Source: Mycolicibacterium sp. P1-18 (lineage in GTDB: Bacteria > Actinomycetota > Actinomycetes > Mycobacteriales > Mycobacteriaceae). From it: a stretch of DNA of 64,000 nucleotides. Below the pieces are notes generated by a model. The model was not told the DNA's origin and did not search any database. It saw only the letters and a list, made by a program, of their open reading frames with translations. The stretch is from contig NZ_NPKR01000013.1 in NCBI RefSeq assembly GCF_008329535.1, forward strand, positions 1-64,000, given 5' to 3'. Positions 34,567 through 41,757 of the stretch are shown piece by piece (within the stretch, counting starts at the first letter, position 1; each line of letters starts with the position of its first letter). A program made the position numbers and the translations under genes.

Positions 34567-37380
34567 TCACGCGTCCACGCCGTCGAACAGACCCGCGTAT
34601 AGCTTGCGAAGCTCGGCCTTTTGCACCTTCCCCATGACGTTGCGGGGCAGCGCCTGCACCACACGCACCGCGCGAGGCTGTTTGAATCGTGCGAGATCGC
34701 CGGCGACGTAGTCCAACAACTCACCGTCCCGGGGATGCTCGCCCGGCTTCGGGACGACTACGGCCACTACGGTCTCGCCGAACTCGGGATGGGGCACGCC
34801 GATGACGGCGGACTCCAGCACCGCAGGGTGGCTGTCGAGCAGATCCTCGATCTCCTTGGGGTAGATGTTGTATCCGCCCGAGATCACCAGATCCTTGTCT
34901 CTTCCGACGATGCACAGGTAGCCGTCTTCGTCGATGCGTCCCAGGTCACCGGTGATGAAGAAGCCGTCGTCCCGGAACTCCGCAGCCGTCTTCTCCGGCA
35001 TCCGCCAATAACCGGAGAAGACATTGGGCCCGCGGACTTCGACGATGCCGACCTCACCGTCGGGCAACGGCTGCCCAGTCTCGCGGTCCACCACCCGAAT
35101 CTCCGTGCCGGGCAGTGGTTTTCCAACGGTTCCTGGCTTTCTCGGCCCACCGCCGTAGGGGTTCGTGGCATTCATGCCCGTTTCGGTCATGCCGTAGCGC
35201 TCGAGAATGGCATGGCCGGTGGCGGCCGCGAAGGCCTCGTGGTCGCTGGCGAGCAGCGGCGCGGACCCGGAGACGAAGAGCCGCATCGCCGCGCAGCGTT
35301 CGGGTGTGACCCGGTCGCTCTTGGCCAGCCGGGTGTAGAAGGTGGGGACCCCCATCAACACGGTTGCCTCCGGCAACAGGTCGACGATCGCCTCCGTGTC
35401 GAACTTCGGCAGGTAGTACATGGAGGCGCCGGCGACCAGCGTCATGTTCGCCGCGACGAACAGACCGTGAATGTGGAAGATCGGCAGCGCGTGAATCAAC
35501 CGGTCGTCTGCGGTGAACTGCCAAGCATCCAGCAGCGCTGCGCAATTCGTGGCCAGGTTGGCGTGGGTGAGTACCGCGCCCTTGGAGCGCCCGGTGGTAC
35601 CGGAGGTGTACAGGATGGCGGCGGGATCGGCGGCCGCGGCGTCGAATACCCCATCGTGGCGGTCGTCGTTGCGGAGCAGCGTGCCGTCCCCCGACTCGCC
35701 GAGGGTCTCGACGACCAACCCGTCCTGGGCGTCGGCGTAGTCGGCGTGCCGCTCGGGCCCGCAGACGAGCACTCTGGGCTGTGCGTCGCCGAGGAAGTAC
35801 CGCATCTCCGCGCCGGTGTAGGCGGTGTTGAGCGGCAGGAACACACCACCGACCTGCAGGGTCGCCAGGTACAGCGCGATGGCCTCGGGCGATTTGGGCA
35901 CCTGCATGGCGACGCGGTCCCCCGGCTCAACGCCGTCGGCCAGCAGGCGGGCGGCGATCCGGGACACGATGTCGGCCGTGTCGCGGTAGCTGACCGTGCG
36001 CCCATCGGGTAGCTGAAAGAGCGGTTTGTCCGGCCGTCGCTGCACCTGCTCGGCAAATGAACGGTAGATGGTGGGGTATGGCGCCATCGAAGATGTTCCT
36101 CTCTCATCGGCTGCGGTGGGGAGCGTGTCTGCGAGCCTCTTGAGAGGCCCGCTGACGGCGACGCTGCCCCGGCGCACGAAATCCTCGTGCCGGCGTTCGA
36201 GCTCCTCGGGGTCGTAGCGGTAATTGACCATCGCCCCGTAGGACTGCTGCCACGCTGCCGACGAGGTGTTTGCCGGCCAGTTCAACTGCCATGCGGTGGC
36301 GCCGTTCCCCAGGTGGAATCGGGCGACCGGATCCACCGGCCGACCGTCGGAGCGTCGCTCGACGGTCAAGTAGGAAAGCAGAACGGGAAGCAGCCGTTCA
36401 CGCAGCCGTCCGACCTGGCCATTGTCGAGATGCGCCGGACCCTGAGCGGCGTCGAACTGGTCGACGAGCGACTGCAGCTGCGCGTCTTTGCGGGCCCTGG
36501 CGTCAAGCCAGCGCCGGAAGCCGGGGATCGGTGAAAGCGTGACGAACTGGCGCAAGTGCGGCAACTGGCTGCTCACCTGCTCGATGACCTGCTTGATCAG
36601 CAAGCTGCCGAATGAGACACCGGCGAGGCCGTCCAGGGCATTGTTGATCGAGTACAGCGCCGCCGTGTCGGCCATCGACGGATCCAGCGCCGGGCCCGAG
36701 TCCAACAAGGGCGCAATCGTCTCGGGTATGCCGCGCACGAGGGCGACCTCGACGAAGACCAACGGCACGTCCCCGGTCGCAGGATGAAAGAACGCGTAGA
36801 CGCGGCGGTCCTGCGGTTGGAGACGCCGACGAAGCTCGGACTCGGTCGCCATCGGGTGGACCGTTTCGTAGTGCAACAGATGCCGCCGCAGGGCAGGCGG
36901 CGACTCCATGGTGACCTCCGTCATGTGCAGGAATCCGCGGTTGAACCACGACGTGAGCAAATGATGGAAGTCGTGATCGAGCGGCCGGAGACCGGGATGA
37001 CCGCTGATCAGGCGGCGGAGATCCGAACGCATCTCGACCAACGCGAGTGTCGCGCCGGGCGCGTAATTGATGCGGCGAAGCAGTTGCTGACGCGCCGGTT
37101 CGACCGCCTTGAACAACCCAATGAGTTCCTCGCCGGCAAGCGAACCGGTATCGCGGACGCTCTCCCACCGGTGGAAGGCGGCTCTGACCTGCTCGGCGTC
37201 GACGTCGTAGGCCGTGGTCACGTGGCAGAAGAAGCGCAGCTTGCTGGCGTCGTCGAGGTCGGCGTAGGCGCTCAACGCCTGAGTTGCGACGGCCCGCATC
37301 GACGCCTCGCCCACATCGCTCATCAGCACTTCGCACGCGGCGAGCAGGTTGGCGAGCGCGTGGCCGTCTTCGGGTCTCAT
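34567..37380 (-). CDS. matA-matB: malonyl-CoA decarboxylase / malonyl-CoA synthetase fusion (MatA-MatB)
   Basis: A 937-aa bifunctional protein. Residues 1 to ~420 are a malonyl-CoA decarboxylase: the catalytic serine motif FVTLSPIPGF and the histidine motif FHLGNGATAWQLNW are both present. Residues ~432-937 are a complete malonyl-CoA synthetase of the acyl-AMP-forming family: P-loop ILYTSGTTGRSKGA, YGMTETGM, GRDKDLVISGGYN and the catalytic lysine in NVMGKVQK. Malonate would be activated to malonyl-CoA and decarboxylated to acetyl-CoA by one chain. In Rhizobium these are separate MatA and MatB. No stop or frameshift separates them, but an internal ATG at 36087 with GAGAGAGGAA upstream could also give free MatB. 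ATG 37380 has GGAAGGAAG 5 nt upstream. Confidence 0.92.
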   Translation of the reverse strand: MRPEDGHALANLLAACEVLMSDVGEASMRAVATQALSAYADLDDASKLRFFCHVTTAYDVDAEQVRAAFHRWESVRDTGSLAGEELIGLFKAVEPARQQLLRRINYAPGATLALVEMRSDLRRLISGHPGLRPLDHDFHHLLTSWFNRGFLHMTEVTMESPPALRRHLLHYETVHPMATESELRRRLQPQDRRVYAFFHPATGDVPLVFVEVALVRGIPETIAPLLDSGPALDPSMADTAALYSINNALDGLAGVSFGSLLIKQVIEQVSSQLPHLRQFVTLSPIPGFRRWLDARARKDAQLQSLVDQFDAAQGPAHLDNGQVGRLRERLLPVLLSYLTVERRSDGRPVDPVARFHLGNGATAWQLNWPANTSSAAWQQSYGAMVNYRYDPEELERRHEDFVRRGSVAVSGPLKRLADTLPTAADERGTSSMAPYPTIYRSFAEQVQRRPDKPLFQLPDGRTVSYRDTADIVSRIAARLLADGVEPGDRVAMQVPKSPEAIALYLATLQVGGVFLPLNTAYTGAEMRYFLGDAQPRVLVCGPERHADYADAQDGLVVETLGESGDGTLLRNDDRHDGVFDAAAADPAAILYTSGTTGRSKGAVLTHANLATNCAALLDAWQFTADDRLIHALPIFHIHGLFVAANMTLVAGASMYYLPKFDTEAIVDLLPEATVLMGVPTFYTRLAKSDRVTPERCAAMRLFVSGSAPLLASDHEAFAAATGHAILERYGMTETGMNATNPYGGGPRKPGTVGKPLPGTEIRVVDRETGQPLPDGEVGIVEVRGPNVFSGYWRMPEKTAAEFRDDGFFITGDLGRIDEDGYLCIVGRDKDLVISGGYNIYPKEIEDLLDSHPAVLESAVIGVPHPEFGETVVAVVVPKPGEHPRDGELLDYVAGDLARFKQPRAVRVVQALPRNVMGKVQKAELRKLYAGLFDGVDA

Positions 37381-37451
37381 GCCGCTTCCTTCCTGGCGTA
37401 CCGCCCGTGACGGCACCAAAGCGTGGCGCGCGCCATATACAAGGCGGTTCG

Positions 37452-37465
37452 TGTTATATATAACA
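37452..37465. promoter_or_regulatory. AT-rich operator palindrome in the matA-matR gap
   Basis: TGTTATATATAACA is a perfect 14-bp palindrome, conspicuous in this GC-rich DNA. It lies between the divergent fusion gene and the GntR gene. A second AT-rich stretch, CCATATACAAGG, is 18 nt to its left; its complement contains CTTGTATA, similar to the half-site I recall for Rhizobium MatR. Probably the regulator's operator, overlapping the promoters. Confidence 0.55.
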
Positions 37466-37534
37466 ACCACCGTATCGCATAAATGTGAGCTGCACCACCC
37501 CCCGAACCCCATAATCTGAGCCGAGGAGGTACGC

Positions 37535-38197
37535 ATGATTCGAGTCCCCGAAGCGCAGCGAGTTCGGGACGCGCTGGAAACCGCCGTTCTCGATGGTCAC
37601 TATCGGCCGGGCGAGCGGCTGGATCCGGCTCAGCTAGAACAAGAATTCGGCTGTTCACGCACTCCGATCCGCGAAGCGCTCCAGGCTCTCGAGCGCTCGG
37701 GCTTGGTGCAGATCCGCCCCAAGCAAGGCACCTACGTCACCAAGTTGGGCATCTCCGAAGTGGCAGAACGCTTCGAGGTCATGGCGGAGCTGGAGGGGAT
37801 GGCGGCGCGGCTCGCTGCCGGCCGTATCGAACGCGAAGCACTAGCCGAACTCGAACTGGCGATGAAGGAATGCGAGGAGCATGCGACCAGCGGTGACGCC
37901 GATGCCTACTACTACGCCAACGCGCGTTTCCACGGCACCATCAACGACTGCTGCGGTAACGACTACCTGCGTCAACAGGCATTCGCGCTGAAGCGGGTCC
38001 TGCAGCCCTACCGACGACTGCAGCTGCGCGTGCCCGACCGGATGCGTCGTTCCATGGCCGAACACCGGACCATCGCCGACGCCATTGCCCGTGGCGATGC
38101 GGCTGCCGCAGAGACCGCTGCCCGCGACCACGTACTCGTGCAAGTGAAGGAATTCAGCAACCTGGCTCGTACGTGGCGCCAGCTGTCGGCGAGCTAA
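37535..38197 (+). CDS. matR: GntR/FCD family regulator, MatR-like
   Basis: A 220-aa regulator: winged helix-turn-helix at residues ~1-75 (GCSRTPIREALQALERSGLV) and a C-terminal FCD domain (ELEGMAARLAAGRI, FHGTINDCCGNDYL, EHRTIADAIARGDAAAAE) with metal-ligand-like Asp/His residues. It is divergent from the malonate genes, as MatR is in Rhizobium, and so is likely to sense malonate or malonyl-CoA. GAGGAGG lies just upstream of ATG 37535. Its coding sequence looks less GC-rich than its neighbours (about 58% in 37861-37920 by hand count), compatible with transfer. Confidence 0.85.
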   Translation: MIRVPEAQRVRDALETAVLDGHYRPGERLDPAQLEQEFGCSRTPIREALQALERSGLVQIRPKQGTYVTKLGISEVAERFEVMAELEGMAARLAAGRIEREALAELELAMKECEEHATSGDADAYYYANARFHGTINDCCGNDYLRQQAFALKRVLQPYRRLQLRVPDRMRRSMAEHRTIADAIARGDAAAAETAARDHVLVQVKEFSNLARTWRQLSAS

Positions 38198-38238
38198 CCG
38201 ACGCGCCCGAGGTCGACGACCGGACGAGTAAGTCATCG

Positions 38239-38292
38239 ATCGTTGACATGGTGGAATACCCGGCTTATCGTCATGTCACCAATCGTTGACAT
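38239..38292. repeat. 11-bp direct repeat ATCGTTGACAT
   Basis: ATCGTTGACAT occurs at 38239-38249 and 38282-38292. The first copy contains the -35 of the promoter below; the second lies downstream of its -10, so the pair may be binding sites for a regulator rather than two promoters. Confidence 0.6.
38243..38271 (+). promoter_or_regulatory. SigA-type promoter of the secreted repeat protein gene
   Basis: TTGACA, a 17-nt spacer, then TATCGT: a near-consensus housekeeping promoter about 40 nt upstream of GTG 38313. Confidence 0.6.
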
Positions 38293-38312
38293 AGCCTGCC
38301 GAGGAGCCCATC

Positions 38313-39476
38313 GTGAGCCATCAACCACAGGTACGTGGGCCCCGCCACCGGCGCACGGCGCCGTCACGGTGGGTCGGCCTCGTCGCCGCCTCCCTGACGG
38401 TCACCGCCGTCACCGCCGTCGCGTCGCCGTTGGCGCCACGAGACGTTCAGGTCGTCCACGCCAGCCAGATCGCATTGACCGCCGCGTCCACGCGCGTCGA
38501 CGTGGTCCAGCCGCCACCGGTGAGCACCCTGTTCGACCCCGCCGTCACCCCGGTCTTGGCCAATCTCTCCACCGCGGTCTACCGCCAGCTGCTGCTGTCG
38601 TTCCAGGATCCGCAGCAGCAAGAGGTGATCGGCGACTTCTTCCACGGCGGGATCGCGGGCGTACTCAAGAAGCAGGCGACCTCGCGATTGCAGAGCCCCG
38701 ACCAGACCCAGATCTTGAACGACTTCTTCGAGGGCGGGGTGTACCAGTCCGAGGCTCACCGCTTCCTGCAACTGTTCACCGACCCCGATCAGCACCAGTT
38801 CATCAGCGACCTGGTCACGGGCGGACTAGTCCAGGTCGTGCGGAACCGGCTGCTCGACGCGACGACCGACCCGGGCCAGCGGGCCGCCATCATCGGGTTC
38901 TTCCCCGACGAGGTCACCGACTACCGGGGTGGACCCATCGCCGTCGTGCAGCGCCGCCTGCTCGCCGCCGCCAAGGGCAACCCCTTCGTCATCGGCCTCG
39001 TGAACGGGATCTTCGAGAACCCCGTCGTGGTGGCGGTGCAGCACGTCCTCGGCGGCGGGCCGCTCGTCGGCACGCCCCTGCACGAGCTGCCGCCGATCAC
39101 CCCCGACGCGGCCGTCGCCCCACCGCACACCGCAACCGTCGCCGAGCCAGCCCCCACACCGACTGCCGCACGGACCGTTTCGGACGCACCGACCGCCTCT
39201 GCGCGGCACGCCGCGCCCGAGCCGGCTGAGGAGCCGCCCGTCACGAAGGTCGCGCCGAAGGGAGACACCGAGAACAAGGCCGAGAAGATCGTGTCGGCCG
39301 ACGTCGTCAAGAGCGGCAACAAGGTCGAGCCGGCGGGCGTCGCGAGCCCCACGCGCGCCACGTCCGACGACGGCAGCTCGTCACCGTCGACTCCGGTGGC
39401 CGAGACACCCCCGACCGACGACACCGGAGGCACCAAGGACGCCGACGACAGTATCGGCGGCGCAACGACATCCTGA
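38313..39476 (+). CDS. secreted protein with four 29-residue repeats and a disordered tail
   Basis: A 387-aa protein I cannot assign to a family. Residues ~15-40 are a signal peptide (basic start, then WVGLVAASLTVTAVTAVA). Residues ~99-215 hold four tandem units in exact 29-residue register, beginning at 99, 128, 157 and 186, with the pattern (D/S)-P-x-Q-x3-I-x-D-F-F-x-G-G and a basic end (RL). From ~260 to the end the chain is rich in Pro, Thr, Ala and Asp, probably disordered and suited to the cell envelope. GTG 38313 has GAGGAG 6-7 nt upstream. It is probably exported and structural or ligand-binding; no catalytic motif is visible. Confidence 0.8.
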   Translation: MSHQPQVRGPRHRRTAPSRWVGLVAASLTVTAVTAVASPLAPRDVQVVHASQIALTAASTRVDVVQPPPVSTLFDPAVTPVLANLSTAVYRQLLLSFQDPQQQEVIGDFFHGGIAGVLKKQATSRLQSPDQTQILNDFFEGGVYQSEAHRFLQLFTDPDQHQFISDLVTGGLVQVVRNRLLDATTDPGQRAAIIGFFPDEVTDYRGGPIAVVQRRLLAAAKGNPFVIGLVNGIFENPVVVAVQHVLGGGPLVGTPLHELPPITPDAAVAPPHTATVAEPAPTPTAARTVSDAPTASARHAAPEPAEEPPVTKVAPKGDTENKAEKIVSADVVKSGNKVEPAGVASPTRATSDDGSSSPSTPVAETPPTDDTGGTKDADDSIGGATTS

Positions 39477-39530
39477 GAACGCCCTCATCGGACCCGTTCT
39501 GCAGCGTTTCCTGTCGGTAGGCTGAACGTC

Positions 39531-40391
39531 ATGAACAGCTTTCTGCTGCTGCTTGTCGTGGTCCTCGTCGCCGTCATCGCCTTCGGGGTCATCGCCTCGT
39601 CCAAGGCGTCCGGCAAGCGCAACGCGGCGTCCCTGGACGACGCCAAGGCCGACGCTCGTCGCGTCATCGACCGCCTCGGCGGGCAGGTGATCAACCTGAC
39701 CGGGACCGACGACGCCTCCAAGCAGGCGCTGGCCGACGCCTCCGAGCGCTTCACCGCGGCCGGGTCGCAGATCGAGCAGGCCACCACCGCGCGACAGGCG
39801 CAGCTCGCCAAGGAGAGCGCGATGGAGGGGCTGTACTACGTGCGGGCCGCCCGCGTCGCGATGAACATGGATCCCGGCCCGGAGCTCGAGACGCTGTCCG
39901 GCCAGAATTCGGCGGGCACCGTGACCGAGGCACGCCGCATCGAGTACGAAGGCCGCGACATCGAGGCCTCGCCGTCGCCGACCGAACGCACCCCGAACTA
40001 CTACCCCGGTGGCCGTGTCGCGGGGCGGCCGGTCCCCGCCGGCTGGTACTCCGAACCGTGGTGGAAGCCTGCGCTCGTTGCAGGCGCCTGGGGCGTCGGA
40101 TCGGCACTCCTGTTCAGCTCGCTGTTCTCCGGCATGGGCGGCGTCGGCTACGACGCCCAGGGCTTCGAGAACGGATACGGCGACGGTTATCAGGACGGCC
40201 TGGACCAGGGTCAGCTCGACGGCGGCGACCAGGGCGGCCAGGACTTCGGCGACACCGGTGGTGGCGACGGTGGCTGGGGCGGCGGCGACTCGGGCGGCTG
40301 GGGTGGCGACTCCGGCGGCGGCTGGGGCGGCGGCGACTCGGGCGGCTGGGGCGGCGACTTCGGCGGCGGCGGGGACTTCGGCGGCTTCTAG
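39531..40391 (+). CDS. DUF1542-domain membrane protein with glycine-rich tail
   Basis: A 286-aa protein: an N-terminal membrane helix (residues 3-23), a charged helical region (~30-120, KADARRVIDRLGGQVINL), a second hydrophobic segment near 180-198 (PALVAGAWGVGSALLFSSLF), and a tail composed almost wholly of Gly, Asp, Trp and Ser with GGWGG units. Database models usually call this mycobacterial group DUF1542-containing. The tail is encoded by a 48-bp tandem duplication. It could act at the membrane or as a scaffold; no function is known to me. Confidence 0.75.
   Translation: MNSFLLLLVVVLVAVIAFGVIASSKASGKRNAASLDDAKADARRVIDRLGGQVINLTGTDDASKQALADASERFTAAGSQIEQATTARQAQLAKESAMEGLYYVRAARVAMNMDPGPELETLSGQNSAGTVTEARRIEYEGRDIEASPSPTERTPNYYPGGRVAGRPVPAGWYSEPWWKPALVAGAWGVGSALLFSSLFSGMGGVGYDAQGFENGYGDGYQDGLDQGQLDGGDQGGQDFGDTGGGDGGWGGGDSGGWGGDSGGGWGGGDSGGWGGDFGGGGDFGGF
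40272..40367. repeat. 48-bp tandem duplication in the Gly-rich tail
   Basis: Copies at 40272-40319 and 40320-40367 differ at two positions. Each begins GGCTGGGGCGG and encodes 16 residues, so copy-number change keeps the frame. Confidence 0.85.
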
Positions 40392-40494
40392 CCAGCGGGC
40401 ACGGCTCGTGTGAAGTCGATATCGCCCGTGACATCAACTCCCAGAACATGTTTGGGCTGGCTCTAGCCCGCCGAGTCTTGTCGGACCTCCTTCC

Positions 40495-40500
40495 TATGAT
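40495..40500 (+). promoter_or_regulatory. -10 element, leaderless start of the HNH gene
   Basis: TATGAT ends 6 nt before ATG 40507 and there is no ribosome binding site, so transcription should begin at the start codon. Confidence 0.5.
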
Positions 40501-40506
40501 GGGGTC

Positions 40507-41757
40507 ATGCCCTCTACCGCAACGCCGATGAGCTCCAAGGAGCGTCTCGAGGTGTTGTTCGGCGAGATGGAAGAACTTGCCGGGCAGCGCAACGCGATCG
40601 ACAGCCGGTTGGTGGAGATCGCCGCCGAAATCGAGGGCGACGGGATCTGGGGTGCCACCGGCTGCCGGTCGGTCCCGGCGTTGGTGGCCTGGAAGCTGGG
40701 TACGTCGCCGCACACCGCGGAGACGATCGTGACGGTGGCGCGGAGGTTGAACGAGTTCCCGCGGTGTGCGGCGATGATGCGCGAGGGTCAACTGTCCCTG
40801 GATCAAGTCGGCGTGATCGCCGAACGCGCCGGGGAAGGCTCCGACGAGCACTACGCCCAATTGGCGTCGGTGGCCACGGTGACGCAGTTGCGGTTCGCGA
40901 TCAAGCTCGAACCGCGACCCAAGCCTGATCCCCGGGCGGAGCCGGAGCGGTCGTTGACCAAGACCGTGAGCGAAACGCACACCACCTACCGGATCCGGTT
41001 GCCGAAGGTGGAGGCCGCGAAGTTCGAGGCGGGGTTGGATTCACATCGGGACGCGTTGGTCGCCGCGTGGAAACGCGACCACGATGGCGCCGGTGGCGAC
41101 GACGGTCGGTCAGTGGAGGCACTGCCGTTCCCCAATGCCACCGATGCATTCATGAGCCTGGTCGAGGCCGGCTGGGACGCCGATGTCGCACGACGCCCGC
41201 ACGGGCAGCACACCACCGTGGTGGTGCACCTCGACGTCGAGAACCGCAAGGCCGCGCTGCATCTGGGTCCGTTCCTGTCCGACGCGGACCGCCGGAACCT
41301 GATGTGCGAGGCGGACTGCGAGATCTGGTTCGAACGCCACGGCCAGGTCATCGGGTCGGGGCGGGCGACCCGGCAGATCAGCCGCCGCCTGCGCCGCGCG
41401 CTGGAGCACCGCGACCGGTGCTGTGTGGTGCCGGGCTGTGGGGCCACCCGGGGATTGCACGCCCACCACATCCGGCATTGGGAGGACGGCGGGCCCACCG
41501 AACTCGGCAACCTGGTGTTGCTCTGTCCGTTTCATCACCGCCTGCATCACAGCGGCGGCATCACCATCACCGGACCCGCCAGCCACCTCGTCGTCACCGA
41601 CGCGGACGGCGAACCACTACAGAGGGGCTCATTGGTGCGGACCCCGACCCGACCGCCGCCTGCGGTGAAACCCTGCCGCGGCCCGCTCGGCGAACGCGCC
41701 GAATGGTGGTGGTACACACCCTTCGAACCCCAACCACCACCCGCGAGCACCAACTAG
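40507..41757 (+). CDS. DUF222/HNH endonuclease family protein (13E12 repeat type)
   Basis: A 416-aa member of the mycobacterial 13E12 family. An N-terminal DUF222 helical domain (GCRSVPALVAWKLGTSPHTAETIV, read here in parts) is followed by an HNH nuclease domain at about residues 299-355: CCVVPGC with the second pair in LLCPFHHRLHH, and the catalytic HAHHIRHWEDGG. Paralogues are numerous in mycobacteria and function is unproven, though metal-dependent DNA cleavage is expected. It ends on a CTAG shared with the converging antiporter gene. Confidence 0.9.
   Translation: MPSTATPMSSKERLEVLFGEMEELAGQRNAIDSRLVEIAAEIEGDGIWGATGCRSVPALVAWKLGTSPHTAETIVTVARRLNEFPRCAAMMREGQLSLDQVGVIAERAGEGSDEHYAQLASVATVTQLRFAIKLEPRPKPDPRAEPERSLTKTVSETHTTYRIRLPKVEAAKFEAGLDSHRDALVAAWKRDHDGAGGDDGRSVEALPFPNATDAFMSLVEAGWDADVARRPHGQHTTVVVHLDVENRKAALHLGPFLSDADRRNLMCEADCEIWFERHGQVIGSGRATRQISRRLRRALEHRDRCCVVPGCGATRGLHAHHIRHWEDGGPTELGNLVLLCPFHHRLHHSGGITITGPASHLVVTDADGEPLQRGSLVRTPTRPPPAVKPCRGPLGERAEWWWYTPFEPQPPPASTN

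Noticed and set aside
34567..37380. Reading the MatA-MatB gene as two genes split by a frameshift
   Set aside because: The frame is continuous, the linker is short and plausible, and both domains are complete; an internal start is noted instead.
40454..40469. Small hairpin GGGCTGGCTCTAGCCC before the DUF222/HNH gene as terminator or operator
   Set aside because: Only 5 bp of stem with a 6-nt loop, easily due to chance in GC-rich DNA.
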